A stretch of 36,233 nt of DNA from a virus, in the IMG/VR virus record IMGVR_UViG_3300047547_000053, positions 1 through 36,233 of that record; one strand, written 5' to 3'. Positions within the stretch are counted from its first letter, which is position 1. Every line of letters starts with the position of its first letter. A program made the translations under genes and the position numbers. The notes beneath the pieces are model-generated. The model had not been told where the DNA came from and did not search any database. It saw only the letters and a program-made list of their open reading frames with translations. Of the stretch, positions 6,011 through 12,407 are shown piece after piece.

Positions 6011-8215
6011 TCATGCGTTTTGAAATAAATCGTTTTGTTCATTCATGGCATCTTCGATATTTTTGCAAGCAAGTTCATAGTATTGTGGTTTCAATTCAAC
6101 GCCTAGAAACCTACGTCCCATCTTTACGGCACAATATCCCTCGCTTCCAATGCCTGTAAATGGAGAAAATACCAAATCATCCTTGTTTGTCCACAAGTGA
6201 ATGCATCGCTCAATCACATCAAGCTGCAGTGGGCACATGTGTTTTTCATCATTTTCGTCACGCGCTGGCAGTTTGTTTAGTGTGCGTGATTGGTTAATGT
6301 CATCCCAAATAGGTGAAGCGTATTTTTGCCACAATGCAACTGGCAAATCATCGCCTTCGTGTTTAACTCGTTCTTCACAATCGCCAGGCTTACGCATTGT
6401 CACCACGTAATCAGGTAGCCCCATGCGGGACATAGTGCCATTCTCGCGGATTGTCTTATGAAGCAGCCCAAGTGCTTTGGTACGCTGCATAGCCACGACT
6501 GGGTCTTTCCAAATAGCCACTTCGCTGTGATAGATAAATCCCGCATCTTGAAATGCACGGATTAGATCGCCTCGAAAATCACGCAATCCAATGAATCCTT
6601 GACGCATTTTTGTCGTTGGTAAATTCATGCAATGGAATGATACATTACGCCCAGACTTCAGGATTCGGAACAATTCGCTAATAAGGTATCGCAGTTGAGC
6701 GACAAATTCCTCGTCATTTTTGCAATTACCCATATCATGGTCGCTATTTGAATATACAAATAAATCAGCAAAAGGAGGAGAGAAAACAGAATAGTCAACA
6801 CTATCGCTTTCAATTTTTGCACAAGTTTTGACACAATCACCAAGGTAAACTTTGAATCGTTCTTTTTCATAAACATCTTCGCGGTATTCATCAACGATGT
6901 TTGGTTGACCTGCTAATTCTTTATTCATAATGTCTTTCATGTTATCAATCATTTTTGTACTCATTTCGTTGTGTTGAACTTCTTTTCTTTTGATATTTTT
7001 TAGAATCTGTCCTTCATTTTCAGCTGTGAAAATGTGAACATGGACTGTTTTAGTTTGTCCAAATCTATGGCATCGGCGAACAGCTTGATAGAATTTTTCA
7101 AAAGAATCATCCATGCCTACAAACGCCATTTTTGAGCAATGCTGCCAATTCATGCCATAACCGCATATCTTTGGTTTACTGATTAAAACGCGAACGTCGC
7201 CATTGGAAAACCCTAGCATGTTTTTTGTTTTTGACTCCGCAGAATCGCTGCCTTGGACATTTACAGCACCATCAATTAGCGTCCTTAGTAACTCAGCTTC
7301 GTCGTTTAAGTGACACCAGATAAGCCACGGCTCGGATTTATTTTCATTAACAATCTTTGCTAGTGCATGGCATCGTTCATTTATTGATTCTCTTTGCGCT
7401 TTTCTACGCTCTAACATGGTTTGCGCTGGCTTGGAAAACAATTCATCGCCCATGTACTCGGTATCAATTACATGCTCATGATAGATTGGCGCATCAAGTT
7501 TGTATTTTTCTCCACTAAAGCCAATATCTGAAGGATTGCGAAGTACGACTGCCCATGTCCCCATCCATTCCCAGAATCGAGACTTCCCCCATCCTTTTAG
7601 CTTCCATGTTCCCGTATCGCCCGTATCGTTTACAAAATAAGTAGCAAGCATTTCATTGCGGGTCATAACGCCTAAAAACTCGCATTGATTTCCCAATTCC
7701 TCAAAGTCGTTAGGGCTTGGCGTTGCTGTGCAACTCAATCGGTAAGGTATGCCTTGACATGATTCAATAATGGCAGTTCTTGTTTTCCCTGTGTGAGCTT
7801 TCAAGATAGACGATTCATCTAAAACAATGCCAGATAACTCGTTAAAGTCAATCGCATCAATCCTTTCATAATTTGTAATCCATACCCCTGCATGGCTTGG
7901 ATGTTCGCCATGTGGCACTCGTTTAATATCAATCCCAAATTGAGCGCCTTGATTGATTGTTTGTTCAGAAACCGCAAGAGGCGCAAGAATAAGAACTACC
8001 CCATTTGTATGGGAGAAAACACTATCTGCCCAAGATAGCTGCATTAGTGTTTTACCTAGCCCCGTATCGGCAAAAATAGCAGCACGACCTCGACGAACTG
8101 CCCATGTGACAATGGCGTGTTGAAAGTCAAATAAGTGCTCATTTAAAGACTCTGGATTGTGCCCAGTAGCCACTTCAGCGCGGCGCTTCTTTTTGACAAA
8201 ATTATCGTAATCCAT
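6011..8215 (-). CDS. SNF2-like helicase fused to DNA methyltransferase
   Basis: The start at 8215 is chosen because AAAGGG lies just upstream; an ATG at 8230 would add five residues. Counting from 8230, the N-terminal half shows superfamily 2 helicase motifs: DTGLGKT (55-61), VLDESS (136-141), TATP (169-172) and QAVRRCHRFGQ (381-391). The C-terminal part is an SAM-dependent amino-methyltransferase with SPPF (483-486) as catalytic motif IV, and FSPFTGIGSEG (688-698) followed by RRFLGVEL as the SAM-binding motif, so the order is IV then I (beta-class). The usual Asp in the D-x-F-x-G-x-G motif is Ser here. No restriction subunit is nearby. Likely roles are phage DNA modification against host restriction, with the helicase half moving on or remodelling DNA. 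It is monocistronic, between two control regions. Confidence 0.9.
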   Translation of the reverse strand: MDYDNFVKKKRRAEVATGHNPESLNEHLFDFQHAIVTWAVRRGRAAIFADTGLGKTLMQLSWADSVFSHTNGVVLILAPLAVSEQTINQGAQFGIDIKRVPHGEHPSHAGVWITNYERIDAIDFNELSGIVLDESSILKAHTGKTRTAIIESCQGIPYRLSCTATPSPNDFEELGNQCEFLGVMTRNEMLATYFVNDTGDTGTWKLKGWGKSRFWEWMGTWAVVLRNPSDIGFSGEKYKLDAPIYHEHVIDTEYMGDELFSKPAQTMLERRKAQRESINERCHALAKIVNENKSEPWLIWCHLNDEAELLRTLIDGAVNVQGSDSAESKTKNMLGFSNGDVRVLISKPKICGYGMNWQHCSKMAFVGMDDSFEKFYQAVRRCHRFGQTKTVHVHIFTAENEGQILKNIKRKEVQHNEMSTKMIDNMKDIMNKELAGQPNIVDEYREDVYEKERFKVYLGDCVKTCAKIESDSVDYSVFSPPFADLFVYSNSDHDMGNCKNDEEFVAQLRYLISELFRILKSGRNVSFHCMNLPTTKMRQGFIGLRDFRGDLIRAFQDAGFIYHSEVAIWKDPVVAMQRTKALGLLHKTIRENGTMSRMGLPDYVVTMRKPGDCEERVKHEGDDLPVALWQKYASPIWDDINQSRTLNKLPARDENDEKHMCPLQLDVIERCIHLWTNKDDLVFSPFTGIGSEGYCAVKMGRRFLGVELKPQYYELACKNIEDAMNEQNDLFQNA

Positions 8216-8253
8216 GATTACCCTTTTCATGTAAACCCGTAAAAGAATCTAGC

Positions 8254-8302
8254 AAGTCGGCGGGTTGCCCGACCTGTCCCCCGTCAGGTTAGCTAGGGGT
8301 CA
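8254..8302 (-). promoter_or_regulatory. GC-rich structured leader of helicase-methyltransferase mRNA
   Basis: The 5' leader of the leftward transcript holds two adjacent hairpins. On the plus strand, GTCGG (8256-8260) pairs with CCGAC (8269-8273), and ACCTG (8272-8276) can pair with CAGGT (8285-8289). The first loop contains CGGG and the second CCCG, which are complementary, so a kissing interaction is possible. The patch is far richer in GC than its surroundings and has no T-run, so it is not a simple terminator. It may protect the 5' end or regulate translation (inference). Confidence 0.4.
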
Positions 8303-8304
8303 AA

Positions 8305-8332
8305 TTATTACAACTAATTTTAATTTTGACAA
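8305..8332 (-). promoter_or_regulatory. Leftward early promoter
   Basis: On the minus strand TTGTCA (8332-8327), a 16-base AT-rich spacer and TAATAA (8310-8305) make a good sigma70-type promoter for the helicase-methyltransferase gene. Transcription would start near 8298, right at the structured leader. Its -35 overlaps that of the rightward promoter. Confidence 0.55.
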
Positions 8333-8351
8333 TTAGGGTTTTCACTAATAC
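8314..8351 (+). promoter_or_regulatory. Rightward early promoter and operator region
   Basis: TTGACA occurs at 8326-8331 and TAATAC at 8346-8351; the best spacing uses TTTTGA (8324-8329) with 16 bases. Three CTAAT half-sites surround it: CTAAT 8314-8318, ATTAG 8332-8336 and CTAAT 8345-8349, the last two forming a dyad. This fits a small operator for the Cro/YdaS-like protein encoded downstream (inference). The remaining 8352-8406 stretch leads to AAAGGAG before the first gene. Confidence 0.4.
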
Positions 8352-8406
8352 GCATGTTGCCAAAAGTCAATACACTCTAACCATCAACAACAAAAGGAGT
8401 TAGAAA

Positions 8407-8607
8407 ATGATTGCAATGGCACAAATGATTACAGTTAAGATTTCTGATCTGCCTGAAATTATTTATCAATCAGATGACGTGTTTTTTACAAATTCAGGTC
8501 GTGCGGTTGTTGCATGGTCTTTTGATGGGGATGATGCTTATCAATTGGCAGTAATGATTCCAGCTAAAGGAATGACTGCTCTTGATTGTGCAAAAAAAAT
8601 GATTTAA
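8407..8607 (+). CDS. Hypothetical protein, first of rightward operon
   Basis: A 66-residue protein with AAAGGAG seven bases before the ATG. It begins MIAMAQMITVKISDLPEIIY and continues with short beta-strand-like segments (AVVAWSFDGDDAYQLAVMI). No motif is recognised. It opens the rightward early operon. Confidence 0.65.
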   Translation: MIAMAQMITVKISDLPEIIYQSDDVFFTNSGRAVVAWSFDGDDAYQLAVMIPAKGMTALDCAKKMI

Positions 8608-8619
8608 AAAGGAAAACAA

Positions 8620-8898
8620 ATGAACACAAACCACACACCAGCGCCTTGGCAGTATCTCATTGCAGATAGAGGATACATCATTACTAATGAAGATAGCTCA
8701 TATGATATTGCCGTTGTTCGTAATGTGGCGCAAAGGTTTGACAATGAAGCCAACGCCAGAGTAATGGCCGCATCGCCTGATTTGCTAGAGGCGGCAATGG
8801 TTATTGAGCGAGCCATAAAAAATAATGAGCCATTCACACGTCAAGAGCACGAGAAACTCAAAGCAGCAATCGCAAAAGCAACAGGAGAACAAGCATGA
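8620..8898 (+). CDS. Conserved phage hypothetical (TPAPW family)
   Basis: A 92-residue protein with the widespread small-phage-protein signature: N-terminal HTPAPWQY, a short beta region, then NEANARVMAASPDLLEAA and a helical tail. These proteins occur in very many early operons and have no proven function. AAAAAGG lies before the ATG, and the stop overlaps the Cro-like start (ATGA). Confidence 0.8.
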   Translation: MNTNHTPAPWQYLIADRGYIITNEDSSYDIAVVRNVAQRFDNEANARVMAASPDLLEAAMVIERAIKNNEPFTRQEHEKLKAAIAKATGEQA

Positions 8899-9224
8899 CC
8901 GACATGGACTTACTCGATTTCATGGTACGCCAATACCAAACACAGGGAAAAATGGCGCAGTCTTTAAAGCTAAGCGAAGGCGCTATCTCAAAATGGCGCA
9001 GTCGTGGTGAATTGCCAAAAGCATGGCGCATGTACTTTATGGCGCAGTTTGAGAAAAAGGGAGAAGATGAAATTGCAAAACCAGATCAATGCATGATGAG
9101 TGATTACGAAAATGCTAATGCTAATGCTTTGAATGCTTATGGTCAAAAAAATATGCGAAACAAGATGAGCGTCGAAAGCATCAATCTTCATTTTTCAAAG
9201 AGAGGAGCACAAAATGGAAGCTAA
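8895..9224 (+). CDS. Cro/YdaS-like HTH regulator
   Basis: A 109-residue protein whose first 50 residues form a helix-turn-helix: LLDFMVRQYQTQGKMAQSL, then the recognition segment KLSEGAISKWRSRGELPKAW. This matches the layout of YdaS/Cro-type repressors. The rest is Asn- and Met-rich (NANANALNAYGQKN) and probably flexible or a dimerisation tail. Lying early in the rightward operon, it is the natural candidate to bind the CTAAT sites at 8314-8349 and turn down early promoters. No opposing CI-type repressor was found. Overlaps both neighbours. Confidence 0.75.
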   Translation: MTDMDLLDFMVRQYQTQGKMAQSLKLSEGAISKWRSRGELPKAWRMYFMAQFEKKGEDEIAKPDQCMMSDYENANANALNAYGQKNMRNKMSVESINLHFSKRGAQNGS

Positions 9225-9462
9225 AGCAAAGCAATATGGCTCGCCTAACAACGAAATCAAACGCTATCCCACAAACCTAACGCAAAGACCTGTCGCAGAG
9301 AGATATGCCGAGCAGATTGAAATGTCGCTACCTGCTTTGGGATTGGCTGTGGCTGCAAAAGAATGGGCTGACGAACTTCGCCGCCTATCTCGTGTTGAAA
9401 ATGAACTCCAAGAATTACAGCAACAAATCAAAGATTTAATAGAGGAGAAAAAATATGTCTAA
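9214..9462 (+). CDS. Duplicated early protein, short copy
   Basis: An 82-residue paralogue of 2756-3106. The shared block runs from KQYGSPNNEIKRYPTNLT through ERYAEQIEMSLPA to DELRRLS, about 85 percent identical over 59 residues. The DNA is also close, including an exact run spanning TGCCGAGCAGATTGAAATGT. The C-terminus differs: a short coiled-coil-like ELQELQQQIKDLIEEKK. The overlap with the HTH gene is 11 bases. Function unknown. Confidence 0.8.
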   Translation: MEAKAKQYGSPNNEIKRYPTNLTQRPVAERYAEQIEMSLPALGLAVAAKEWADELRRLSRVENELQELQQQIKDLIEEKKYV

Positions 9463-9655
9463 ATGGAAAGACGGTACACCAAAGAGCATAAACAACGCTT
9501 TTACCCTAGCTACTAACTCAATTGATTGGAGCGCCTTAAACAGCCCAATTGGCGCGGTTAAGGGTGGTTTAAGCTCAGCTAAACAAAATGGTACACCCGT
9601 GTATTTGCCGAATAGCGCACAAGTACGGGCTTATACGAAAGCGGGAACAAAATAA
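9455..9655 (+). CDS. Hypothetical protein
   Basis: A 66-residue protein beginning MSKWKDGTPKSINNAFTLA and rich in Asn, Ser and Ala. It overlaps the preceding gene by 8 bases and the next by one (TAATG). GAGGAG lies close upstream. It has no recognised family and few secondary structure cues. Confidence 0.65.
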   Translation: MSKWKDGTPKSINNAFTLATNSIDWSALNSPIGAVKGGLSSAKQNGTPVYLPNSAQVRAYTKAGTK

Positions 9656-9831
9656 TGGCTGACATAACCATGTGTGAGGGCAATGATTGCCCTAAAAAAC
9701 AACAGTGCTATCGCTTTACAGCGGAGAAAAACCCATATCGTCAAGCATATTTTTTCCAACACCCATTACAAAAAAATGGCGATTGTGATGAATTTATCAA
9801 AATTCATGAGGTAAAAAATGAAAAAACCTAA
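9655..9831 (+). CDS. Cys-rich conserved phage protein
   Basis: A 58-residue protein with ordered Cys: MCEGNDCPKKQQCYRF, then a RQAYFFQHP segment and a final CDEF. The C-x4-C-x5-C pattern, Tyr-Arg-Phe and late C-x2-F make a small metal-binding or disulfide fold that I have seen repeatedly in phage early regions. Function unknown. It starts on the preceding stop (TAATG). Confidence 0.7.
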   Translation: MADITMCEGNDCPKKQQCYRFTAEKNPYRQAYFFQHPLQKNGDCDEFIKIHEVKNEKT

Positions 9832-9919
9832 CATCAAAACCATCGCAATCGCAGCATTTATCACAATGTCCGTGACCTTATCTATCTTTTTTATTTTACT
9901 TTACGGGGTGACAAAATGA
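9818..9919 (+). CDS. 33-residue single-span membrane peptide
   Basis: ATG at 9818 follows GAGG (9808-9811) at a usable spacing, and TGA overlaps the next start (ATGA). The sequence begins MKKPNIKTIAIAAFITM and continues as one long hydrophobic helix ending YGVTK, so the N-terminus is basic and probably cytoplasmic. Role unknown. Confidence 0.6.
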   Translation: MKKPNIKTIAIAAFITMSVTLSIFFILLYGVTK

Positions 9920-10107
9920 GTGCAAGTATCACTGGCATTGTTCTAATGTTTGTAGCGGTTTATTTAGCTGCATTTGTGTTTTCAATTAGCAAATTAGCAA
10001 ATTTTTTTAATAAAAAATATGGCGTAAAAGGATATGAAATAGCTTTGATAAGTAGTGTTTTTGGTTGGATTTTCTTAACTGGTTTAGTTCTTTTTATAAT
10101 GGGATGA
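9916..10107 (+). CDS. Two-span membrane protein
   Basis: A 63-residue protein with two hydrophobic helices (about residues 5-25 and 43-62) joined by a basic loop NKKYGVKGYE. It is paired with the preceding one-span peptide by a 4-base overlap, so they may act together at the inner membrane, for example in host takeover or superinfection exclusion (inference only). Confidence 0.65.
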   Translation: MSASITGIVLMFVAVYLAAFVFSISKLANFFNKKYGVKGYEIALISSVFGWIFLTGLVLFIMG

Positions 10108-10110
10108 AAA

Positions 10111-10368
10111 ATGAGCCTACTAACACGAATAAAAACATTTTTTGCAAAAGACGATTTAAAGTTAACCAACCATAAAGCGCGAATTTTTACGCTGCTTAGA
10201 AAAGGCTGGCACACGCAAATGGATTGCGCAAAAATGGGGCTGACGCTTAACCTATCAAAACGTCTTTGCGAGATGGAATTAGAGTTAGCGCCGCATTGGA
10301 AAATCGAGCGCCGTTGGAAGCCTACGGGCACGGTTAAATGCAAAGAATATCGCATTGTCAAAGCATGA
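10111..10368 (+). CDS. Small winged-helix-like protein
   Basis: An 85-residue basic protein. RIFTLLRKGWHTQMDCAKM, then the LTLNLSKRLCEMELE segment and a beta-hairpin region (WKIERRWKPTGTVKCKEYRIV), reads as helix-turn-helix plus wing. It lies directly before the replication gene control region, so it may regulate replication or bind its leader or promoter. Family not certain. Confidence 0.65.
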   Translation: MSLLTRIKTFFAKDDLKLTNHKARIFTLLRKGWHTQMDCAKMGLTLNLSKRLCEMELELAPHWKIERRWKPTGTVKCKEYRIVKA

Positions 10369-10505
10369 ACTACTGCCACGACTGCACCCATTACAAGCCA
10401 CTAACCTACACTAGACCACGCTGTCCAAACCCTGACGGCATCGTATGGGCAAAAGTGGCTAATAACTGTACATTTTTTATTGCAAAGATTGTTAAAAAAG
10501 TGTAG
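10365..10505 (+). CDS. 46-residue four-Cys protein
   Basis: ATG at 10365 overlaps the preceding stop (ATGA). The product begins MNYCHDCTHYKPLTYTRPRC, with Cys at 4, 7, 20 and 35, a plausible zinc knuckle, and ends in a basic tail (IVKKV). The promoter for the replication genes lies inside its 3' end. Confidence 0.6.
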   Translation: MNYCHDCTHYKPLTYTRPRCPNPDGIVWAKVANNCTFFIAKIVKKV

Positions 10506-10508
10506 AAT
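10480..10508 (+). promoter_or_regulatory. Strong promoter of the replication genes
   Basis: TTGCAA (10480-10485), a 17-base spacer and TAGAAT (10503-10508) match sigma70 consensus well. Transcription should start near 10515, giving a leader of about 140 bases before the replication initiator. Confidence 0.7.
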
Positions 10509-10514
10509 TACATC

Positions 10515-10654
10515 ACGACAAAAGTCGTAACGCTTTGGCGGCGTTTTTAGTAGGTCGGGTTTGTTATGTCATTGTGCTGTGTACCTACGCAGTCCGCCAA
10601 CCGCTAGAAATAGTGGACGATGACATAACAAACCTTTTTTATTGGAAGGTTTGT
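10515..10654 (+). promoter_or_regulatory. Structured bistable leader of the replication initiator
   Basis: Three parts are visible. First, hairpin ACGAC/GTCGT (10515-10528) and a weak terminator-like hairpin AACGC/GCGTT (10529-10545) with a T-run. Second, an 18-bp stem (10558-10575 with 10617-10634, one G-U pair) enclosing two hairpins, CTGTG/CGCAG (10577-10592) and CCGCTA/TAGTGG with a GAAA tetraloop (10601-10616), and followed by TTTTTT (10635-10640). Third, the 3' arm ACAAACCTTTT (10628-10638) can instead pair over 11 bp with GGAAGGTTTGT (10644-10654), burying the ribosome site GGAAGG. The last two are mutually exclusive. This is the architecture of an RNA switch or antisense-regulated leader. 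The trigger is unknown, and no known riboswitch class is recognised. Confidence 0.6.
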
Positions 10655-11374
10655 ATGCATTATTACAAACGGAATCTTGGCGATTACGCCAAAAAAGCTG
10701 GTAAGCTGACAATGCTACAGCACGGTTCGTACACGTTATTGATTGATGCGTGTTATGACCGTGAACAATTCCCCACGTTAGAGCAGGCGATTGAGTGGAC
10801 ATGGGCGACGACTGAGGATGAAATAAATGCCGTTAAATTTGTACTAGATAGATTTTTTAGACTTGATAAAGACAATCAATACGTACAGCCTAGAATCCTT
10901 GAAGAGTTGCTTGATTACCATAAAAAAGCAGATAAGAACAAGGAAATAGCCATTGAGCGAGAAGCAAAGCGTAAACAATACAGCACGAACCGTGCACAAG
11001 TTGTAAACGAATCGTCACCTAACCATAAACCAATAACCAATAACCATAAACCAATAACCATAGTATCTAAAGATACTAAAGCGCTTACGCGCCCAGAGTT
11101 TGTATCCGAGGATGTTTGGATTGATTTTGAAAAACTCCGCAAAGCAAAAAAAGCACCTTTGACAAAAACAGCTTTAAACGGAATACAGCACGAGGCTGAC
11201 AAGGCAGAAATAACCTTAGAGGCTGCATTGGTGATGGCTTGTAATCGCGGATGGACAAGTTTTAAGGCTGATTGGATAAAAGAATCACATGGTCGCCAAT
11301 CGGTAAACAAGCAAACAGCACTAGAAGCCCGTAACCGCCAAGCAGTCGAAGAAGCAATGAGGATGTCGCAATGA
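10655..11374 (+). CDS. DUF1376-type replication initiator
   Basis: Start ATG 10655 follows GGAAGG at normal spacing; the open frame upstream (from 10535) is the structured leader. The 239-residue protein begins MHYYKRNLGDYAKKAGKLTM, the DUF1376 signature of phage O-like/YdaU replication proteins, with a winged-helix-like N-terminal domain. A low-complexity linker encoding NHKPITNNHKPIT follows near residue 125, then a C-terminal domain with TRPEFVSEDVWIDFEKLR and GWTSFKADWIKE. Its role would be to bind the origin and recruit the host replisome, helped by the DUF6475 protein downstream (4-base overlap). Repeats inside the gene look like origin iterons. Confidence 0.85.
   Translation: MHYYKRNLGDYAKKAGKLTMLQHGSYTLLIDACYDREQFPTLEQAIEWTWATTEDEINAVKFVLDRFFRLDKDNQYVQPRILEELLDYHKKADKNKEIAIEREAKRKQYSTNRAQVVNESSPNHKPITNNHKPITIVSKDTKALTRPEFVSEDVWIDFEKLRKAKKAPLTKTALNGIQHEADKAEITLEAALVMACNRGWTSFKADWIKESHGRQSVNKQTALEARNRQAVEEAMRMSQ
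11021..11078. repeat. Iteron-like repeats and dyad, candidate replication origin
   Basis: AACCATAAACCAATAACC occurs exactly at 11021-11038 and 11042-11059, a 21-base period, with a partial copy AACCATA at 11056-11062. A perfect dyad TAGTATC-TAAA-GATACTA follows at 11061-11078. The block is AT-rich and sits inside the replication initiator gene, as iterons do in lambda O. Origin function is inferred. Confidence 0.55.
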
Positions 11375-12009
11375 ACAGCAATGAAAAGCAAGATTTTTAT
11401 AAACTTGTTAGCTCCGTCATGGACTATTACAAGCAAGATGTGTCGCCATTTTCACTTAATCTTTTTTGGGAAGCGCTCAAAGGTTTTGAGTTTGAACAAG
11501 TCAGCGCTGCACTAACAAAACACGCCATGAACCCTGACAATGGGCAATTTGCGCCAAAGATAGCCGATATTGTCAAACAATTATCTGGAACAACAACCGA
11601 TAAAGCAAAAATCGCATGGGGCAAGGTTTATGCAGCTACGGAACAAATCGGGGCGTATCAAGATGTTTGCTTTGATGATGGAATCATTCACCTAGTGATC
11701 GAAGATATGGGAGGATGGGTAAAAATATGCCGAACGGAACAAAAAGACCTAGGATACGTACAGCATCAGTTTTGCGAGGCGTATAGAGCCTATACAGGGC
11801 GTGGAAACGTCAATTATCCTAGCTACCTAGCTGGCGTAAACGGAACGGGCGAAAATATCGCGCAATTAGCACGTCGAGGAATCAAACCGCCTGAGCCGAT
11901 ATTGATAGGAGACCGTGATAAAGCTGCAAACGTCAGATTGAACGGAACAAACGAATCCCGAATCTTGGGCGCAAAGCCCGTCTATCAATTACTTGAAAGT
12001 TTAAAATGA
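11371..12009 (+). CDS. DUF6475 protein, candidate helicase loader or initiator partner
   Basis: The 212-residue protein matches the DUF6475 pattern as I know it: N-terminal YYKQDVSPFSLNLFWEAL, a helix with HAMNPDNGQFAPKIADIV, GTTTDKAKIAWGKV, and VIEDMGGWVKICRTEQKDLGY followed by FCEAYRAYTGRG. It always accompanies DUF1376-type initiators in the phages I recall, in the place of lambda P, so a role in loading the host helicase is likely but unproven. No Walker motifs, so it is not a DnaC-type ATPase. Confidence 0.8.
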   Translation: MNSNEKQDFYKLVSSVMDYYKQDVSPFSLNLFWEALKGFEFEQVSAALTKHAMNPDNGQFAPKIADIVKQLSGTTTDKAKIAWGKVYAATEQIGAYQDVCFDDGIIHLVIEDMGGWVKICRTEQKDLGYVQHQFCEAYRAYTGRGNVNYPSYLAGVNGTGENIAQLARRGIKPPEPILIGDRDKAANVRLNGTNESRILGAKPVYQLLESLK

Positions 12010-12131
12010 CCTACGAACAATCCCTAAAAGCCTACGCCGTAAAGGTGCTAGAACGAATCGTCGCAGGTGACAAAGACTATGACGATAGCGATATGCGTGA
12101 TTGCATGTGGGTTTTATTTGACCTAGGGTAA
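12006..12131 (+). CDS. 41-residue acidic small protein
   Basis: ATG at 12006 overlaps the previous stop (ATGA). The product begins MTYEQSLKAYAVKVLERIV and ends DCMWVLFDLG, an amphipathic helix with an Asp-rich turn. Role unknown. A degenerate relative of the TAGG dyad (TAGGGTAAGCACGTA, 12124-12138) spans its stop. Confidence 0.6.
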   Translation: MTYEQSLKAYAVKVLERIVAGDKDYDDSDMRDCMWVLFDLG

Positions 12132-12154
12132 GCACGTAGAAAGCAAATTAAAAA

Positions 12155-12385
12155 ATGCCGATAAAGCTAACTAAAAAACAATTGGTCGTCGTTAGAAAGA
12201 AAGCAAACGGATTACCATGCGCTGCAATAGCAAAAGAACTAGAAGTAAGCATAAAAACCGTGGACGCACACTTATGCGAGGCAATGAAGCGATGCGAGTG
12301 TAAGACATGGAGCGAGTTGATTGATTGGTATTTTTGTAGAAATGATAGGGTAAACACCTATTCAACAAAACAAAAATCACTGTAA
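12155..12385 (+). CDS. Stand-alone LuxR/GerE-type HTH protein B
   Basis: A 76-residue protein consisting of a GerE-like domain: LTKKQLVVVRKKANGLPCAAI, then KELEVSIKTVDAHLCEAMKR with the recognition helix, and a short helical tail (WSELIDWYF). It lacks any sensor domain. It is a distant relative of the leftward gene at 1589-1792. An exact TAGG-N7-CCTA dyad lies within its own 3' end and a near match 17 bases upstream of its start, suggesting autoregulation (inference). The ribosome site is weak. Confidence 0.78.
   Translation: MPIKLTKKQLVVVRKKANGLPCAAIAKELEVSIKTVDAHLCEAMKRCECKTWSELIDWYFCRNDRVNTYSTKQKSL
12346..12360. promoter_or_regulatory. TAGG-N7-CCTA dyad, site 3
   Basis: TAGGGTAAACACCTA lies in the 3' end of the second LuxR-type gene. 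Its 19-base context (12345-12363) is the exact reverse complement of 5977-5995, although the two places code for unrelated things. Confidence 0.5.
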
Positions 12386-12407
12386 TAATGAACCAAAATG
12401 ATAATAT

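Noticed and set aside
5750-6028. Plus-strand 92-codon ORF with GTG start
   Set aside because: It has a plausible ribosome site, but the product is Leu/Ser/Cys-rich without recognisable features and overlaps the end of the helicase gene on the other strand; kept only as part of the control stretch.
8326-8354. Rightward promoter using TTGACA with exact 17-base spacing
   Set aside because: The hexamer at that distance (TACGCA) is poor; the alternative TTTTGA with TAATAC at 16 bases was preferred, and confidence kept low.
10558-10634. Hammerhead ribozyme (three-way junction with GAAA)
   Set aside because: GAAA is a hairpin loop here, and the CUGANGA core element is absent.
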